Assembly: GCA_027531445.1 (NCBI GenBank) | Contig: JAPZRK010000059.1 | Location: 1 to 64,000, forward strand | DNA length: 64,000 bases | Direction: 5' to 3' | DNA from: Leptospira sp. | GTDB taxonomy: Bacteria; Spirochaetota; Leptospiria; Leptospirales; Leptospiraceae | In this document: positions 52,620-61,155 of the stretch, piece by piece | Layout: each line of letters begins with the position of its first letter | Position numbering within the stretch: position 1 is the stretch's first letter | Position numbers and translations under genes: made by a program | Notes under the pieces: model-generated | What the model saw: the letters and a program-made list of their open reading frames with translations, nothing else | What the model was told of the DNA's origin: nothing | Databases searched by the model: none

Positions 52620-53795
52620 TTATACCTCTGGGCTTATGAGTTGAGCTGCATAACTTTCAATGAGATCAAGACCATCTCCTCTATCACACTGAAAAATTTG
52701 AACCCCTGCGACTGGATTGGAATTATCATTTGCTGGCTTCTTGATGCTTCTAAGTGAGCCAAAAAAAGTATACGCGAGGTTATTGATATCAATTTGAAAA
52801 GAGACTGGTGACCCCAATGGCTTAGACTCCAACGTGTTATCGAGTGGCAAATAGATACCGATTCCTCTTCCATTTTGACTGAGATCTCGAATCAAAGATT
52901 GTTTTGCGATCATTTCCCAATCTTTCGCATAAGAAAACTCAAGATGAAAAACGTATTCATTCGCTTGTGTTTCTAGATAGGCTAGAAGTGGATTGATACC
53001 TTGTGGTCCACTGATATCATTTTGTAATGCGGCATTTCCGAGATCCGGTAGGTTGCTAATAATTTCAAAATAGCCTAACAATACCTTGTCAGTTGTAAAC
53101 ACAGGGAAAATCAAAACGGATTTTACATTGTTAACCAAAAGATTGTCAAGGTAAGTTCTAATGTAGATATCACTCAATTTTTTGTGGGAAAAAAAACCTT
53201 GGTCTGTATAGAAAATACCGCGATTAGAGTCTCTTAAGTAGAAGGGTGTAGAACTTGAACTCAATGCCTCTAATAAAGGGCTATCTGCAGCATAATAAAA
53301 TCCTATATTGACACGTTTGATAAAATAACCGAAGGAAGTTAGAACTTGTTCTAAGTGAACTTGCCACTGATTGAGTGCCTGATTTATGAGGGAAGTTTTA
53401 CCGTATAGTGATATAACGGTACTGACATCGACTTTTGCCGCCACTTTAAAATCTTTTACTTGGATTGAATCAATTTGCGCTCGTTTGGCGGAACGTTCTA
53501 AAGGCTCTATTCCAACCTCCGAGGCAAGAAACAAATCAGATTGGTAAGGATTAACTTGTTTGATTTTGATCTCAACACGATTGTCTTTTAAGACGCAGGT
53601 TAAGTATGTAGGGTTTGTTACAAGGGGTTCTTCGGATTGTAAGGTAAACTGAACTGACTTGATGATATCATTGACGGAATTTGGATTTTTGATTTGGAAC
53701 TTGGCTTGGGTTTTTGGATCAGTGAGAGTCGTATTTGTAAGCTTAGAAAGTATGCCTAAAACTGTTCTTTGGTCTGTCAGTCTGTATTTTTTCAT
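52620..53795 (-). CDS. DUF1577-like protein, paralogue of 37064-38191
   Basis: This 391-residue soluble protein has the same three-part plan as the DUF1577 protein at 37064: an N-terminal PilZ-N-like beta domain (about 25-130), a GAF-like centre (150-290) and a C-terminal PilZ-like domain (about 300-391) with LIRDLSQNGRGIGIYLPL. In PilZ proteins D-x-S-x-x-G is one of the two c-di-GMP motifs; an upstream RxxxR is not clearly seen. It may be a nucleotide-responsive regulator. It starts 11 bases from the divergent gene at 53807 and precedes the DUF6249-like and ECF sigma genes. Confidence 0.6.
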   Translation of the reverse strand: MKKYRLTDQRTVLGILSKLTNTTLTDPKTQAKFQIKNPNSVNDIIKSVQFTLQSEEPLVTNPTYLTCVLKDNRVEIKIKQVNPYQSDLFLASEVGIEPLERSAKRAQIDSIQVKDFKVAAKVDVSTVISLYGKTSLINQALNQWQVHLEQVLTSFGYFIKRVNIGFYYAADSPLLEALSSSSTPFYLRDSNRGIFYTDQGFFSHKKLSDIYIRTYLDNLLVNNVKSVLIFPVFTTDKVLLGYFEIISNLPDLGNAALQNDISGPQGINPLLAYLETQANEYVFHLEFSYAKDWEMIAKQSLIRDLSQNGRGIGIYLPLDNTLESKPLGSPVSFQIDINNLAYTFFGSLRSIKKPANDNSNPVAGVQIFQCDRGDGLDLIESYAAQLISPEV

Positions 53796-53806
53796 GTCTA
53801 ATTTGT

Positions 53807-54538
53807 ATGATACGCAAATTACTCTTCTTGGTCATCGTTTTTCCATCTTTTTTCCCTCTTTTAGGGGAAAAACCAAAGTTTCAATACTTTGGAAAGGCAT
53901 ATGACTTAAAAACTGGCAAATATGTTTATTCTGATAATCATAAGGAATACTTTTCTGGCGGAAAACACACCCACTCTGAAATAGAATACAAGGATGCCAA
54001 TGGTAAGGTATTCGGAAGTAAGCATATAGAATTCACTCCTAGTGCTATACTACCATCTTTCCGAACCGAGGATATGCGTGACGGTTATACGGAAGGGGCT
54101 GATGTGAAAGGATCGTCCGTTCGAGTTTATTTCAAAAGAAAAGCCGAAGATCCCTTGAGTGAAAAGACTTACACACCCAAACGTCCCGCCGTTATGGATG
54201 GTGGTTTTGATTATTTTGTGCGAGAGAATTGGGACTCTCTTGCAAACGGAGAGCGTATGGCGTTTCGCTTTCTAGCTCCCGTTCAATTGGATGACTATCC
54301 GTTTGCAGTAGAAAAAATCAAAGATGATGTGTGGAAGGGAAGAGATGCACTTTATTTGAAATTAGAAATCGATAATTTCGTTTTGAAAAGAGTAGTCAGT
54401 TCTTTTCTTTTGGTTTATGATTATAAAACGAAACGTATTTTACAATTTGAAGGACTTTCAAATATCAACGATGATAACGGAAAAAGTTTGAAAGTAAAGA
54501 TCGTTTACGATTACCCAAAGGATATCCTGCAAGATTGA
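53807..54538 (+). CDS. Hypothetical secreted protein
   Basis: This 243-residue protein has a signal peptide (KLLFLVIVFPSFFPLLGE). The mature protein is beta-rich with many charged residues and resembles periplasmic lipocalin-like or DUF-type proteins, but I cannot name a family. It overlaps the TTG start of aat by four bases (TTGA), so the two are translationally coupled although the functions look unrelated. The 5' end is only 11 bases from the divergent DUF1577-like gene, so its promoter must lie within that gene. Confidence 0.65.
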   Translation: MIRKLLFLVIVFPSFFPLLGEKPKFQYFGKAYDLKTGKYVYSDNHKEYFSGGKHTHSEIEYKDANGKVFGSKHIEFTPSAILPSFRTEDMRDGYTEGADVKGSSVRVYFKRKAEDPLSEKTYTPKRPAVMDGGFDYFVRENWDSLANGERMAFRFLAPVQLDDYPFAVEKIKDDVWKGRDALYLKLEIDNFVLKRVVSSFLLVYDYKTKRILQFEGLSNINDDNGKSLKVKIVYDYPKDILQD

Positions 54539-55191
54539 CCCAAAGAAATTTTGAGCAGTTTTTTAAAAATCCCAAAACTTGGAATGAAGATCTTGTAGCC
54601 GTTGGTGGTGATTTTCATCCAGATCGTATGCTTTACGCATACACTCATGGTATCTTTCCTTGGTCCGAAGGACCGATTCGTTGGTATTCCTTAGACCCAA
54701 GGGCCATCTTTGATTTAAATCTTGTCCATTTCTCAAAAACAGTTCAAAGAAAGGTCAGAAAAAATCATTTCAGAATCACTTTCAATGAAGCCTTTAAGGC
54801 AGTTATGTTAGGTTGCTCTTATCGCGAGAAAGAAAACACCTGGATTACTTCTGGATTTGTCCAAGCTTATCAAAATCTGCATCGCATGGGATGGGCACAT
54901 AGTGTAGAAGCTTGGAATGACAAAGATGAGCTTGTCGGTGGAGTTTATGGTGTTGCGATCGGTAAATTTTTTGCCGGTGAATCTATGTTTGCTTATGAAT
55001 CTGATGCGGGAAAAACTGCACTTTTTCATCTATTTGAAAAGTTAAGACAATCAAAGTTTCAATTATTTGATACACAGCAATTAAATCATGTTACATGGTC
55101 TTTGGGAGCCTATGAAATTCCAAAAGTTACCTATTTGAATCGTTTGGAATCGGCAATATCAGATCTAACACCGTGGGTCATTCCACGGTGA
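54535..55191 (+). CDS. aat: Leucyl/phenylalanyl-tRNA--protein transferase
   Basis: This 218-residue Aat adds Leu or Phe from aminoacyl-tRNA to N-terminal Arg/Lys of proteins, marking them for ClpS/ClpAP (N-end rule). Motifs: YTHGIFPWSEGPIRWYSLD near residue 34, NTWITSGFVQAYQNLH near 97, AHSVEAW, GKFFAGESMFAYES near 138 and FDTQQLNHVTWSLGAYEI near 178. It starts with TTG in a TTGA overlap with the upstream secreted-protein gene. Its stop overlaps a convergent lipoprotein gene by 14 bases. Confidence 0.95.
   Translation: MTQRNFEQFFKNPKTWNEDLVAVGGDFHPDRMLYAYTHGIFPWSEGPIRWYSLDPRAIFDLNLVHFSKTVQRKVRKNHFRITFNEAFKAVMLGCSYREKENTWITSGFVQAYQNLHRMGWAHSVEAWNDKDELVGGVYGVAIGKFFAGESMFAYESDAGKTALFHLFEKLRQSKFQLFDTQQLNHVTWSLGAYEIPKVTYLNRLESAISDLTPWVIPR
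55169..55190. terminator. Shared hairpin at the aat / lipoprotein convergent overlap
   Basis: A perfect 8-bp stem, CACCGTGG (55169-55176) and CCACGGTG (55183-55190), closes a six-base loop. It lies entirely within the overlapping 3' coding ends of two convergent genes. On the plus strand ATTTTAT follows and on the minus strand TTAGAT, so it could stop transcription in both directions. Confidence 0.6.
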
Positions 55192-55798
55192 TTTTATCTA
55201 ACTCGTTCAGTTCAATCTGTGAAATTTTTTGGATTTGATCGAGTAAGGAAAATATCTCTGCTTTTTTTGTCTTAAATTCACCAAACGGGTCGATGCCTGT
55301 TGATTTGACTAGATCGTTAATTTTTTCTTTAGGGATCGATGTCCGATAGATTTCAAATTCCTGGATCGCGGCATCAGGATGGTTTTCGCCTTTCACATAT
55401 AGTGGTTTTGTCAAACTGAGCCTAAGTTCTTGGATGGGAAGTTGCGCCGTCGCTTCCGCTATTTGTGCATGGTAAAGTGCCTGGGTTTTTTGAACTTGGT
55501 CTGCATATTCCAACTGAGAACTGAACGTCAAAGCACTTGAACCTCCATAAGTTACAACCAATGTCCACAAAGACGTCTTGGGATCTTGCTCTAAAGTCCA
55601 TTCTTTCAACTGGGTATCAAAGATCATCTCTACGATTTTCCCCGTAGCAGATCTAAAATCTAGCGATGTGTCATTTTGAACGGCCAATACTTTTTTTGGA
55701 TTTGGTTCTTCTTTACATTGGAACAAAATGGAAATCGAAAAGAAGAGAATAAAAAAAATGTGAAAGAGTACATTGTTCTTAATTGATGGATTTTTCAT
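55178..55798 (-). CDS. Hypothetical lipoprotein
   Basis: This protein of about 206 residues has a signal peptide with lipobox ISILFQCKEE (Cys28). The mature part has a beta-rich N-terminal half (IVEMIFDTQLKEWTLEQD) and a helical C-terminus. I do not recognise the family. The ATG at 55798 overlaps the stop of the DUF962 gene by one base (TAATG); an in-frame TTG at 55849 would add 17 residues and is less likely. The 3' end overlaps aat and holds a shared hairpin. Confidence 0.72.
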   Translation of the reverse strand: MKNPSIKNNVLFHIFFILFFSISILFQCKEEPNPKKVLAVQNDTSLDFRSATGKIVEMIFDTQLKEWTLEQDPKTSLWTLVVTYGGSSALTFSSQLEYADQVQKTQALYHAQIAEATAQLPIQELRLSLTKPLYVKGENHPDAAIQEFEIYRTSIPKEKINDLVKSTGIDPFGEFKTKKAEIFSLLDQIQKISQIELNELDKITVE

Positions 55799-56118
55799 TA
55801 TTTTTGCTTTTTGATTCTTCCAAATAACATCATTCCATACATTCTCCAATCAGAAATGAAAGAATAGAATGGATAGGTAAAAGTCGCAGGTCTGTTCCTT
55901 TCTATTAAAAAATGACCGATCCAAGCAAAAAAATATCCGGAAACTAGTGCCGCAACTAAACTAATCCATGATCCACTGCTGATAAAACCTAACATAAATC
56001 CGATAGCCAGCGAAGTTCCAACAAAGTGTAGCGCACGATTGATTGGATGGCTGTGCTCCGATAAATAAAAGGGAAAGAATTCTTTTAGGGATTTGTACAA
56101 TTTGTTCGATTCAGTCAT
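55798..56118 (-). CDS. DUF962/Mpo1-like membrane protein
   Basis: This 106-residue protein has two or three helices and the DUF962 pattern: SEHSHPINRALHFVGTSLA, FAWIGHFLIERNRPATFTYP and the PFYSFISDWRM tail. The conserved His residues bind iron in yeast Mpo1, a dioxygenase of 2-hydroxy fatty acids. The bacterial role is not established, but lipid oxidation at the inner membrane is a fair guess. The start is ATG at 56118. It is coupled to a lipoprotein gene by TAATG. Confidence 0.85.
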   Translation of the reverse strand: MTESNKLYKSLKEFFPFYLSEHSHPINRALHFVGTSLAIGFMLGFISSGSWISLVAALVSGYFFAWIGHFLIERNRPATFTYPFYSFISDWRMYGMMLFGRIKKQK

Positions 56119-56197
56119 GGTAATTCCTTTCTTTTCATTAATTCTTTAGGATAGAATTGTCCTGCCAATCAAAAATCGGCTTAGAAAATAGTTCAAA

Positions 56198-56338
56198 ATG
56201 ATTAAAAAGAGCAAAGATTATGGGAAAAATTTGTACAAAAACGAACAAGAGTATTACTTAAAAAATATGTTGCAGGTTAGAAGGTACTGCCTAATGTGCA
56301 TTAACAGTAGAAAATATAACGATTATCAAACTAGCTAA
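56198..56338 (+). CDS. Possible 46-residue small protein with CxxC
   Basis: An open frame from ATG at 56198 to TAA at 56336-56338 lies in the otherwise empty 237-base gap. The predicted 46-residue protein is basic and contains VRRYCLMCINSRKYN. This faintly resembles KRRRSQGLCIVCGTK in the 94-residue protein encoded 17 bases later. No ribosome binding site precedes the ATG, and the codon usage is not decisive. It could be a remnant of a duplication or chance. Confidence 0.3.
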   Translation: MIKKSKDYGKNLYKNEQEYYLKNMLQVRRYCLMCINSRKYNDYQTS

Positions 56339-56355
56339 ATCATTTCGAGGTAATA

Positions 56356-56640
56356 ATGAAACCAAAATCAATCAAATCAGATGACGTCGCGAAAATCTTC
56401 GCAAACCTAAAAAAAGGAGAAGAGAACTCAATTGGAAGTTATTTGATCAAAGGCATTCGGGTTCAAATTAGTAAATACAATTTGAATGGTGCAGAACGAG
56501 TCCAGTTACTTTACAAACGCAGACGTTCACAAGGTCTCTGCATTGTCTGTGGGACTAAAGTTGTAAAAAAAAATCCAACAACTGGAACACTCTATCGTCT
56601 TTGCGAAGTACATCGCAAAAAAATCGACAAAGGCAATTAA
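56356..56640 (+). CDS. Small basic protein with zinc-ribbon-like Cys/His
   Basis: This 94-residue protein starts at an ATG with a strong ribosome binding site (GAGGT). It is rich in Lys and Arg. The C-terminal half has LCIVCGTKVV and then LYRLCEVHRKK, a C-x2-C...C-x2-H arrangement that could bind one zinc. The basic character suggests nucleic-acid binding, but I do not recognise a named family. It is a single gene, followed by a convergent DUF1289 gene with a hairpin between them. Confidence 0.72.
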   Translation: MKPKSIKSDDVAKIFANLKKGEENSIGSYLIKGIRVQISKYNLNGAERVQLLYKRRRSQGLCIVCGTKVVKKNPTTGTLYRLCEVHRKKIDKGN

Positions 56641-56659
56641 ACTCATCATACACTCCCAT

Positions 56660-56693
56660 TCTCCTCGGACAATTTAAATATTAACCGAGGAGA
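56660..56693. terminator. Hairpin between the zinc-ribbon gene and DUF1289
   Basis: TCTCCTCGG (56660-56668) pairs perfectly with CCGAGGAGA (56685-56693) around a 16-base AT-rich loop. It covers the DUF1289 stop. No T-run follows on either strand, so termination is probable from position but not proven by sequence. Confidence 0.45.
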
Positions 56694-56878
56694 TCATTTC
56701 CATTTAAGTCTGTTTTTTCCCTTCTTCGCAATTCCAATTCTGACAAAATGCTTTCCTTTTGTTCCATCGTAAACTGACTCCAAAGACCTATTTCTTCCAA
56801 GGTTCGAAAGCAACCAGCGCAAAGCCCCGATTCTGGGTCCATCATACAAACTCGGATACATGGTGATTTTTGTGACAT
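56681..56878 (-). CDS. DUF1289 Cys-rich small protein
   Basis: This 65-residue protein has the DUF1289 pattern SPCIRVCMMDPESGLCAGC followed by GCFRTLEEIGLWSQFT, with four Cys placed to bind a metal. The function of the family is unknown. It often sits near housekeeping or redox genes. It starts at ATG 56878. Its 3' end carries one arm of a hairpin shared with the convergent 94-residue gene. Confidence 0.85.
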   Translation of the reverse strand: MSQKSPCIRVCMMDPESGLCAGCFRTLEEIGLWSQFTMEQKESILSELELRRREKTDLNGNDLLG

Positions 56879-56963
56879 AGGATCTAAAATAGTAAATTTT
56901 TATAAATTTTCCTAAGCATGTTCTGTTTTTCGTCGATCCTTCACTTGAGGGAATGGAAACTTA

Positions 56964-57476
56964 ATGTTGGATTGGGTAGAATCACTTAGAAGTCTATTTA
57001 CTATTGAAATAGACTGTTACAAACGCCTTCTTGCTTTGGAAGGAAAAAAAAGAGAGGCGATCCATGCCGCCGATGGGAAGTCCCTTGAATCCTGTGTAAA
57101 AGAGAGCTATCATGTGATGGTAGAAGCATCGGAACTCGAACGTATCCGTATGAAAACCATCGAAGACGTTTTCCAAAAGGAAAATTTCAAAAGCGATGCT
57201 GAGGGGCTCACACTAACCAATTTTCTCAATCAAATGGATCGTGAATCCAATTATAAGCTAAAGGGATTTGCCCAAGAGCTTAAATCCGTGGTGCAAAATT
57301 TAAAAGAAGCCATCCTCATTAATGAAAAGCTTTTGAAAGCAAGAAAAGATTTTTTACAGCTTACCATCGATACCCTTCAAGAGCACGCTCGGGAAAAGGT
57401 ATATACTTCCAGCAAACAACCTATTCGGCGAGGGCAGGGCCAGAAGAGTGCGGTCATTTTGAACGCAACTGCCTAG
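56964..57476 (+). CDS. flgN: FlgN-like flagellar export chaperone
   Basis: This 170-residue, almost wholly helical protein is encoded directly before flgK and flgL. FlgN chaperones keep these two hook-associated proteins unfolded for export. The long helices, the segment KGFAQELKSVVQNLKEAI near residue 95 and the length (about 140-170) fit FlgN/FlgN-like YvyG. Sequence identity in this family is low, so the position 10 bases before flgK is the main support. It probably leads the operon flgN-flgK-flgL-fliW-csrA. Confidence 0.82.
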   Translation: MLDWVESLRSLFTIEIDCYKRLLALEGKKREAIHAADGKSLESCVKESYHVMVEASELERIRMKTIEDVFQKENFKSDAEGLTLTNFLNQMDRESNYKLKGFAQELKSVVQNLKEAILINEKLLKARKDFLQLTIDTLQEHAREKVYTSSKQPIRRGQGQKSAVILNATA

Positions 57477-57486
57477 GAGATAGAAT

Positions 57487-59400
57487 ATGGGATCCACATT
57501 TCAAGGAATAGAAATCGGAAAAAGAGGGCTTTCTGCTCATCAGCAAGCCATACAAACAACAGGGCATAATATATCGAATGCGGATAACAAACATTATGCA
57601 CGGCAACGTGTTGTAATGAATAGCATGGATCCCATTTACGAACCAGCATTGAATCGTGCCGAGGTTGCAGGGCAGATCGGACAAGGTGTAAAGGTTGCTG
57701 AAATTGAAAGAGTTCGTGATAATTTCATAGATGATCGAATCATAGAATCATCTTCCTTGAAAGAATATTGGGGTAAAAAAAATGATTACCTCTACCAAGT
57801 AGAGACAGTCTTTAACGAACCCTCTGGTACTACACTTCGTTCACTTATGGATAACTTTTGGTCTGCATGGGAAGATCTATCCAACTATCCGGAAGAAACA
57901 GCTCATCGAGCAGTAGTACAAGAAAAAGCAGAAGGACTTGGCAGTCGAATGGAAGATGTGTTCAAAAAATTGACACAACTCCGCGATCAAGCCAACCGAG
58001 AAATTGAATCTAAAGTAAATCATCTCAACACCATTGCAGAGAACATCAAATCATTAAATGAAAAGATTGTAAAATCACAGGCTTTAGGTGATAATCCAAA
58101 TGATCTTTTAGATAGAAGAGACGAACTCTTGCAAGAACTTGCTGGAATGGTCGACATCAATATCGGAAGAAGTGATGATGATGAACTTATGGTATTCATA
58201 GGTCAACAAATACTTGTTCAAGGTCAGAAGGTTCATAAAATTGATCTGGTAGGTAATGCATCAAATGATGGATTGCTGGATATGCAATGGCATGAAACGG
58301 GAAAACCTGTCCTACTTAGAAAAGGTAGTATTCAAGGCCTATATGAAATCAGGGACAACATACTCGTAGAAAAAATAAATCAAGTTGATGCACTAGCGAT
58401 CAATGCAATGGACATCATCAATGAAATTCATAAAGACGGATTTGGTTTGAATGGAAAAACCAACCTCACTTTTTTTGAAGAAAGATCACTCGCAACAAAC
58501 ACGTTTGGTGAGATAGATACAGATGGAGATGGTATCAACGATAAAACGTCCGTTTTTCGTGTAACCGGTCGAACTTCGATCGATCCGGATCGCCCAATTG
58601 GAATCAGCGGTACCATGCGTTTTTTAAAACCAACGGAACGTGGAGAAGAAGAAGTGTTGGTTCCGTATTCCAAAGACGATACATTAAATGCAGTTATCAA
58701 ACGCATTAACCGATCTGAAACTGGTGTTGTCGCATACATGTCGCATGACAATCAGTTAGCGCTAAAAGCGACGACAAGTAAAATAGATAAAAAAGAAAAC
58801 TTTATGATTCGCCACCTTGAGGATTCAGGTGAATTACTTGTCGGTTTTACAGGTATCTTGAGTGCAAGTGGTAATGCTGGTTCTTTTGATTATCGCAAAC
58901 TCGGTGAACTCAACAAATTTCAGGCAAATTCGCAAGATATCACACTCACTCCAATGTATCATCCTTCTGCATTTTTCAAAATGTCAGCAGAAGTAAAAAA
59001 CAACCCGGCAAACATTGCGGCTGGTCGTGGGAAAGATGTCGGTGGGACAGGTGATTACAACACACCTCAAGGCCATAAAGATGGTACCAATGCACTGCTT
59101 ATTGCGGCGGCATTGAGAGAAAAGCCTGTGATGTTTGACTATTCAAAAACAACAGATGACTTTTACAATTCCCTAATTTCGAAAATTGGAACAGAAGCCC
59201 GAGAAGCTCGCCAAGAGTATACCACACAATCTGAACTTATGACTGAATTGGAAAACATGCGCCAATCAGTGATGGGCGTCAATTTGGATGAGGAAATGGC
59301 TAACATGGTACAATTCCAACAATCATATAATGCTGCTGCAAGAATGATATCTACCATGAACGAAATGTTGGATACAATTATAAATAGGTTAGGTGGCTAA
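57487..59400 (+). CDS. flgK: Flagellar hook-associated protein 1
   Basis: This 637-residue protein has the N-terminal rod/hook motif GLSAHQQAIQTTGHNISNAD, FlgK signatures DRRDELLQELAGMVDINIG near residue 208 and SLRSLMDNFW-type TLRSLMDNFWSAWEDLSN near 115. The C-terminus (MANMVQFQQSYNAAARMIS) is the conserved axial helix. FlgK joins hook and filament; in spirochaetes this occurs in the periplasm. AGGAGAT precedes the ATG by a good distance. It is somewhat longer than enterobacterial FlgK, with extra central domains. Confidence 0.96.
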   Translation: MGSTFQGIEIGKRGLSAHQQAIQTTGHNISNADNKHYARQRVVMNSMDPIYEPALNRAEVAGQIGQGVKVAEIERVRDNFIDDRIIESSSLKEYWGKKNDYLYQVETVFNEPSGTTLRSLMDNFWSAWEDLSNYPEETAHRAVVQEKAEGLGSRMEDVFKKLTQLRDQANREIESKVNHLNTIAENIKSLNEKIVKSQALGDNPNDLLDRRDELLQELAGMVDINIGRSDDDELMVFIGQQILVQGQKVHKIDLVGNASNDGLLDMQWHETGKPVLLRKGSIQGLYEIRDNILVEKINQVDALAINAMDIINEIHKDGFGLNGKTNLTFFEERSLATNTFGEIDTDGDGINDKTSVFRVTGRTSIDPDRPIGISGTMRFLKPTERGEEEVLVPYSKDDTLNAVIKRINRSETGVVAYMSHDNQLALKATTSKIDKKENFMIRHLEDSGELLVGFTGILSASGNAGSFDYRKLGELNKFQANSQDITLTPMYHPSAFFKMSAEVKNNPANIAAGRGKDVGGTGDYNTPQGHKDGTNALLIAAALREKPVMFDYSKTTDDFYNSLISKIGTEAREARQEYTTQSELMTELENMRQSVMGVNLDEEMANMVQFQQSYNAAARMISTMNEMLDTIINRLGG

Positions 59401-59402
59401 TC

Positions 59403-60671
59403 ATGATTAGAATTACAAACATGATGCAGAACAATTCACTTGTGCGGAATTTAAACCGCCATCAGGTGGCTCTTGATGAAACACAAAATCAGCTTGGAAC
59501 TGGATTAAAAATCAGAAAACCCTCAGATGATCCGAGTGCGGCCGCCAACCAGATGTACTTTCGCTCTAGGTTAAATGAACTCTCACAATACGACGAAAAT
59601 ATTGCGGATGGCTATCAAAGACTCGCACAGGTCGATGGGGTTCTTGATAAAATGGGTGAAATTTTCCAGCGTGTTCGAGTCCTTACAGTGCAAGCTGGCA
59701 ATGGTATTTACCAAGGCGATAAAGGTTTTGAACTAGAGGTTGCTATCGGAAAAGAAATCGACCAACATTTGCGAGCAATCGTTGACTTAGCGAATGCCAG
59801 AGACGCAACCGGACAGCCTTTGTTTGGTGGATTTGTGACTGAAAGACCTCCATTTGAACCAATCGAGTCAAAAATCAAGGGATTACAAGGATTAGAACTT
59901 AAGAATCAATATGTAGGAGTTGAATACCGAGGTGATATCGGTGAGCAACTCAGAGAAATTGAAAAAGGCGAATACGTTCCTGTAACAATTCCAGGGAACA
60001 AGGTTTTTTGGGGAACAAACGTAAGCGTAACAAGTAAAGTTGACAACTCTGCATATCAAGCAACTTCTGATCAAATTTTTAAAATAGATAATGTTGAAAT
60101 ACACATTTCAGTGGGAGATACTATTGATGATATCATTGATAAGATCAATAATTCTCCGCTTGAGGTCAAAGCGAGCAAACTCGCTCAGGATAATATTTCC
60201 ATTTCATCTACTGCTCCCCATCAAATTTGGATGGAAGATGTGGGTGGTGGAACCGTTTTAAAAGACATAGGTTTGATAGAACCGTCCGCGAGCGAACCAC
60301 CTAATAACTATTCTAAGTCAGCTACCGTAACGGGACTTTCTGTTTTTGATGTCCTCATTCAATTACGAAATGACTTGATTCAAAAAGATCAAGAACGTAT
60401 CGGTGGGCGAGACTTAGGTGATTTAGACTTGGCTCTTGAAAATATTCTACGACACCGATCTACGATTGGTGCTCGAATGAACCGAATGGAAGAGCATGAA
60501 GAGCGTGTATCGTATGATAAGATGTACATGACAGAACTTTTAGCAAAAAATGAAGGTATTGATTTTCCAGAGACAATTATGAATCTAAAATGGTTGGAAA
60601 CTATTCATAGTTATGCGTTAAATGTAGGATCAAAAATCATAAAACCTACCTTGATGGATTTTCTTCGATAA
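59403..60671 (+). CDS. flgL: Flagellar hook-associated protein 3
   Basis: This 422-residue flagellin-like protein has RITNMMQNNSLVRNLNRHQ at the N-terminus and the TGLKIRKPSDDPSAAANQM stretch typical of FlgL near residue 32. C-terminal coiled-coil helices include ARMNRMEEHEERVSYDKM. The middle contains inserted beta domains, making it longer than enterobacterial FlgL (about 317). It forms the second junction ring between hook and filament. It starts two bases after flgK and precedes fliW by 19 bases. Confidence 0.95.
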   Translation: MIRITNMMQNNSLVRNLNRHQVALDETQNQLGTGLKIRKPSDDPSAAANQMYFRSRLNELSQYDENIADGYQRLAQVDGVLDKMGEIFQRVRVLTVQAGNGIYQGDKGFELEVAIGKEIDQHLRAIVDLANARDATGQPLFGGFVTERPPFEPIESKIKGLQGLELKNQYVGVEYRGDIGEQLREIEKGEYVPVTIPGNKVFWGTNVSVTSKVDNSAYQATSDQIFKIDNVEIHISVGDTIDDIIDKINNSPLEVKASKLAQDNISISSTAPHQIWMEDVGGGTVLKDIGLIEPSASEPPNNYSKSATVTGLSVFDVLIQLRNDLIQKDQERIGGRDLGDLDLALENILRHRSTIGARMNRMEEHEERVSYDKMYMTELLAKNEGIDFPETIMNLKWLETIHSYALNVGSKIIKPTLMDFLR

Positions 60672-60690
60672 AATATAGGACTTACATTAC

Positions 60691-61152
60691 ATGCCAATCA
60701 CATTACATACAAAACCTTTTGGACCTATTGAAGTTGATGAACGTCAAATTTTACAATTTCCAAATGGATTATTAGGATTTGAAAAGTATACCGAGTATGC
60801 ATTAATTGAAGAAAATGCGGAAAGTCCATTCAAATGGCTTCAGTCGACAAAAGAATCTGGACTCGCGTTCATTCTCATACAACCGGAGTTGTTTTTGAAT
60901 GAGTACAAACCAATTGTTTCAGATGATGAACTTAAAGACATAGGATTAACTCATTGGAATGAAGGAATTATCTTTTTAATTGTAACCATTCCACATGACA
61001 ATCCTCGTGGAATGACAGCAAACTTACAAGGTCCCGTAGTCATCAATGCAAAAATCGCGAAAGGTAAGCAGTTGATTTCACGTGATGAAAATCACCCGAT
61101 TCGAAAGAAGATAGTTGAAATGGCTGAAGAGCCTGCTTCGGAAAAGGTTTAA
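60691..61152 (+). CDS. fliW: Flagellar assembly factor FliW
   Basis: This 153-residue protein matches FliW: FGPIEVDERQILQFPNGLLG near the N-terminus, WLQSTKESGLAFILIQPELF near residue 50 and NLQGPVVINAKIAKGKQLI near 112. FliW binds flagellin and, when free, blocks CsrA allosterically, linking filament growth to flagellin translation. It lies three bases before csrA, the common pairing. In spirochaetes this circuit is known to control flagellar filament protein synthesis. Confidence 0.96.
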   Translation: MPITLHTKPFGPIEVDERQILQFPNGLLGFEKYTEYALIEENAESPFKWLQSTKESGLAFILIQPELFLNEYKPIVSDDELKDIGLTHWNEGIIFLIVTIPHDNPRGMTANLQGPVVINAKIAKGKQLISRDENHPIRKKIVEMAEEPASEKV

Positions 61153-61155
61153 TCT

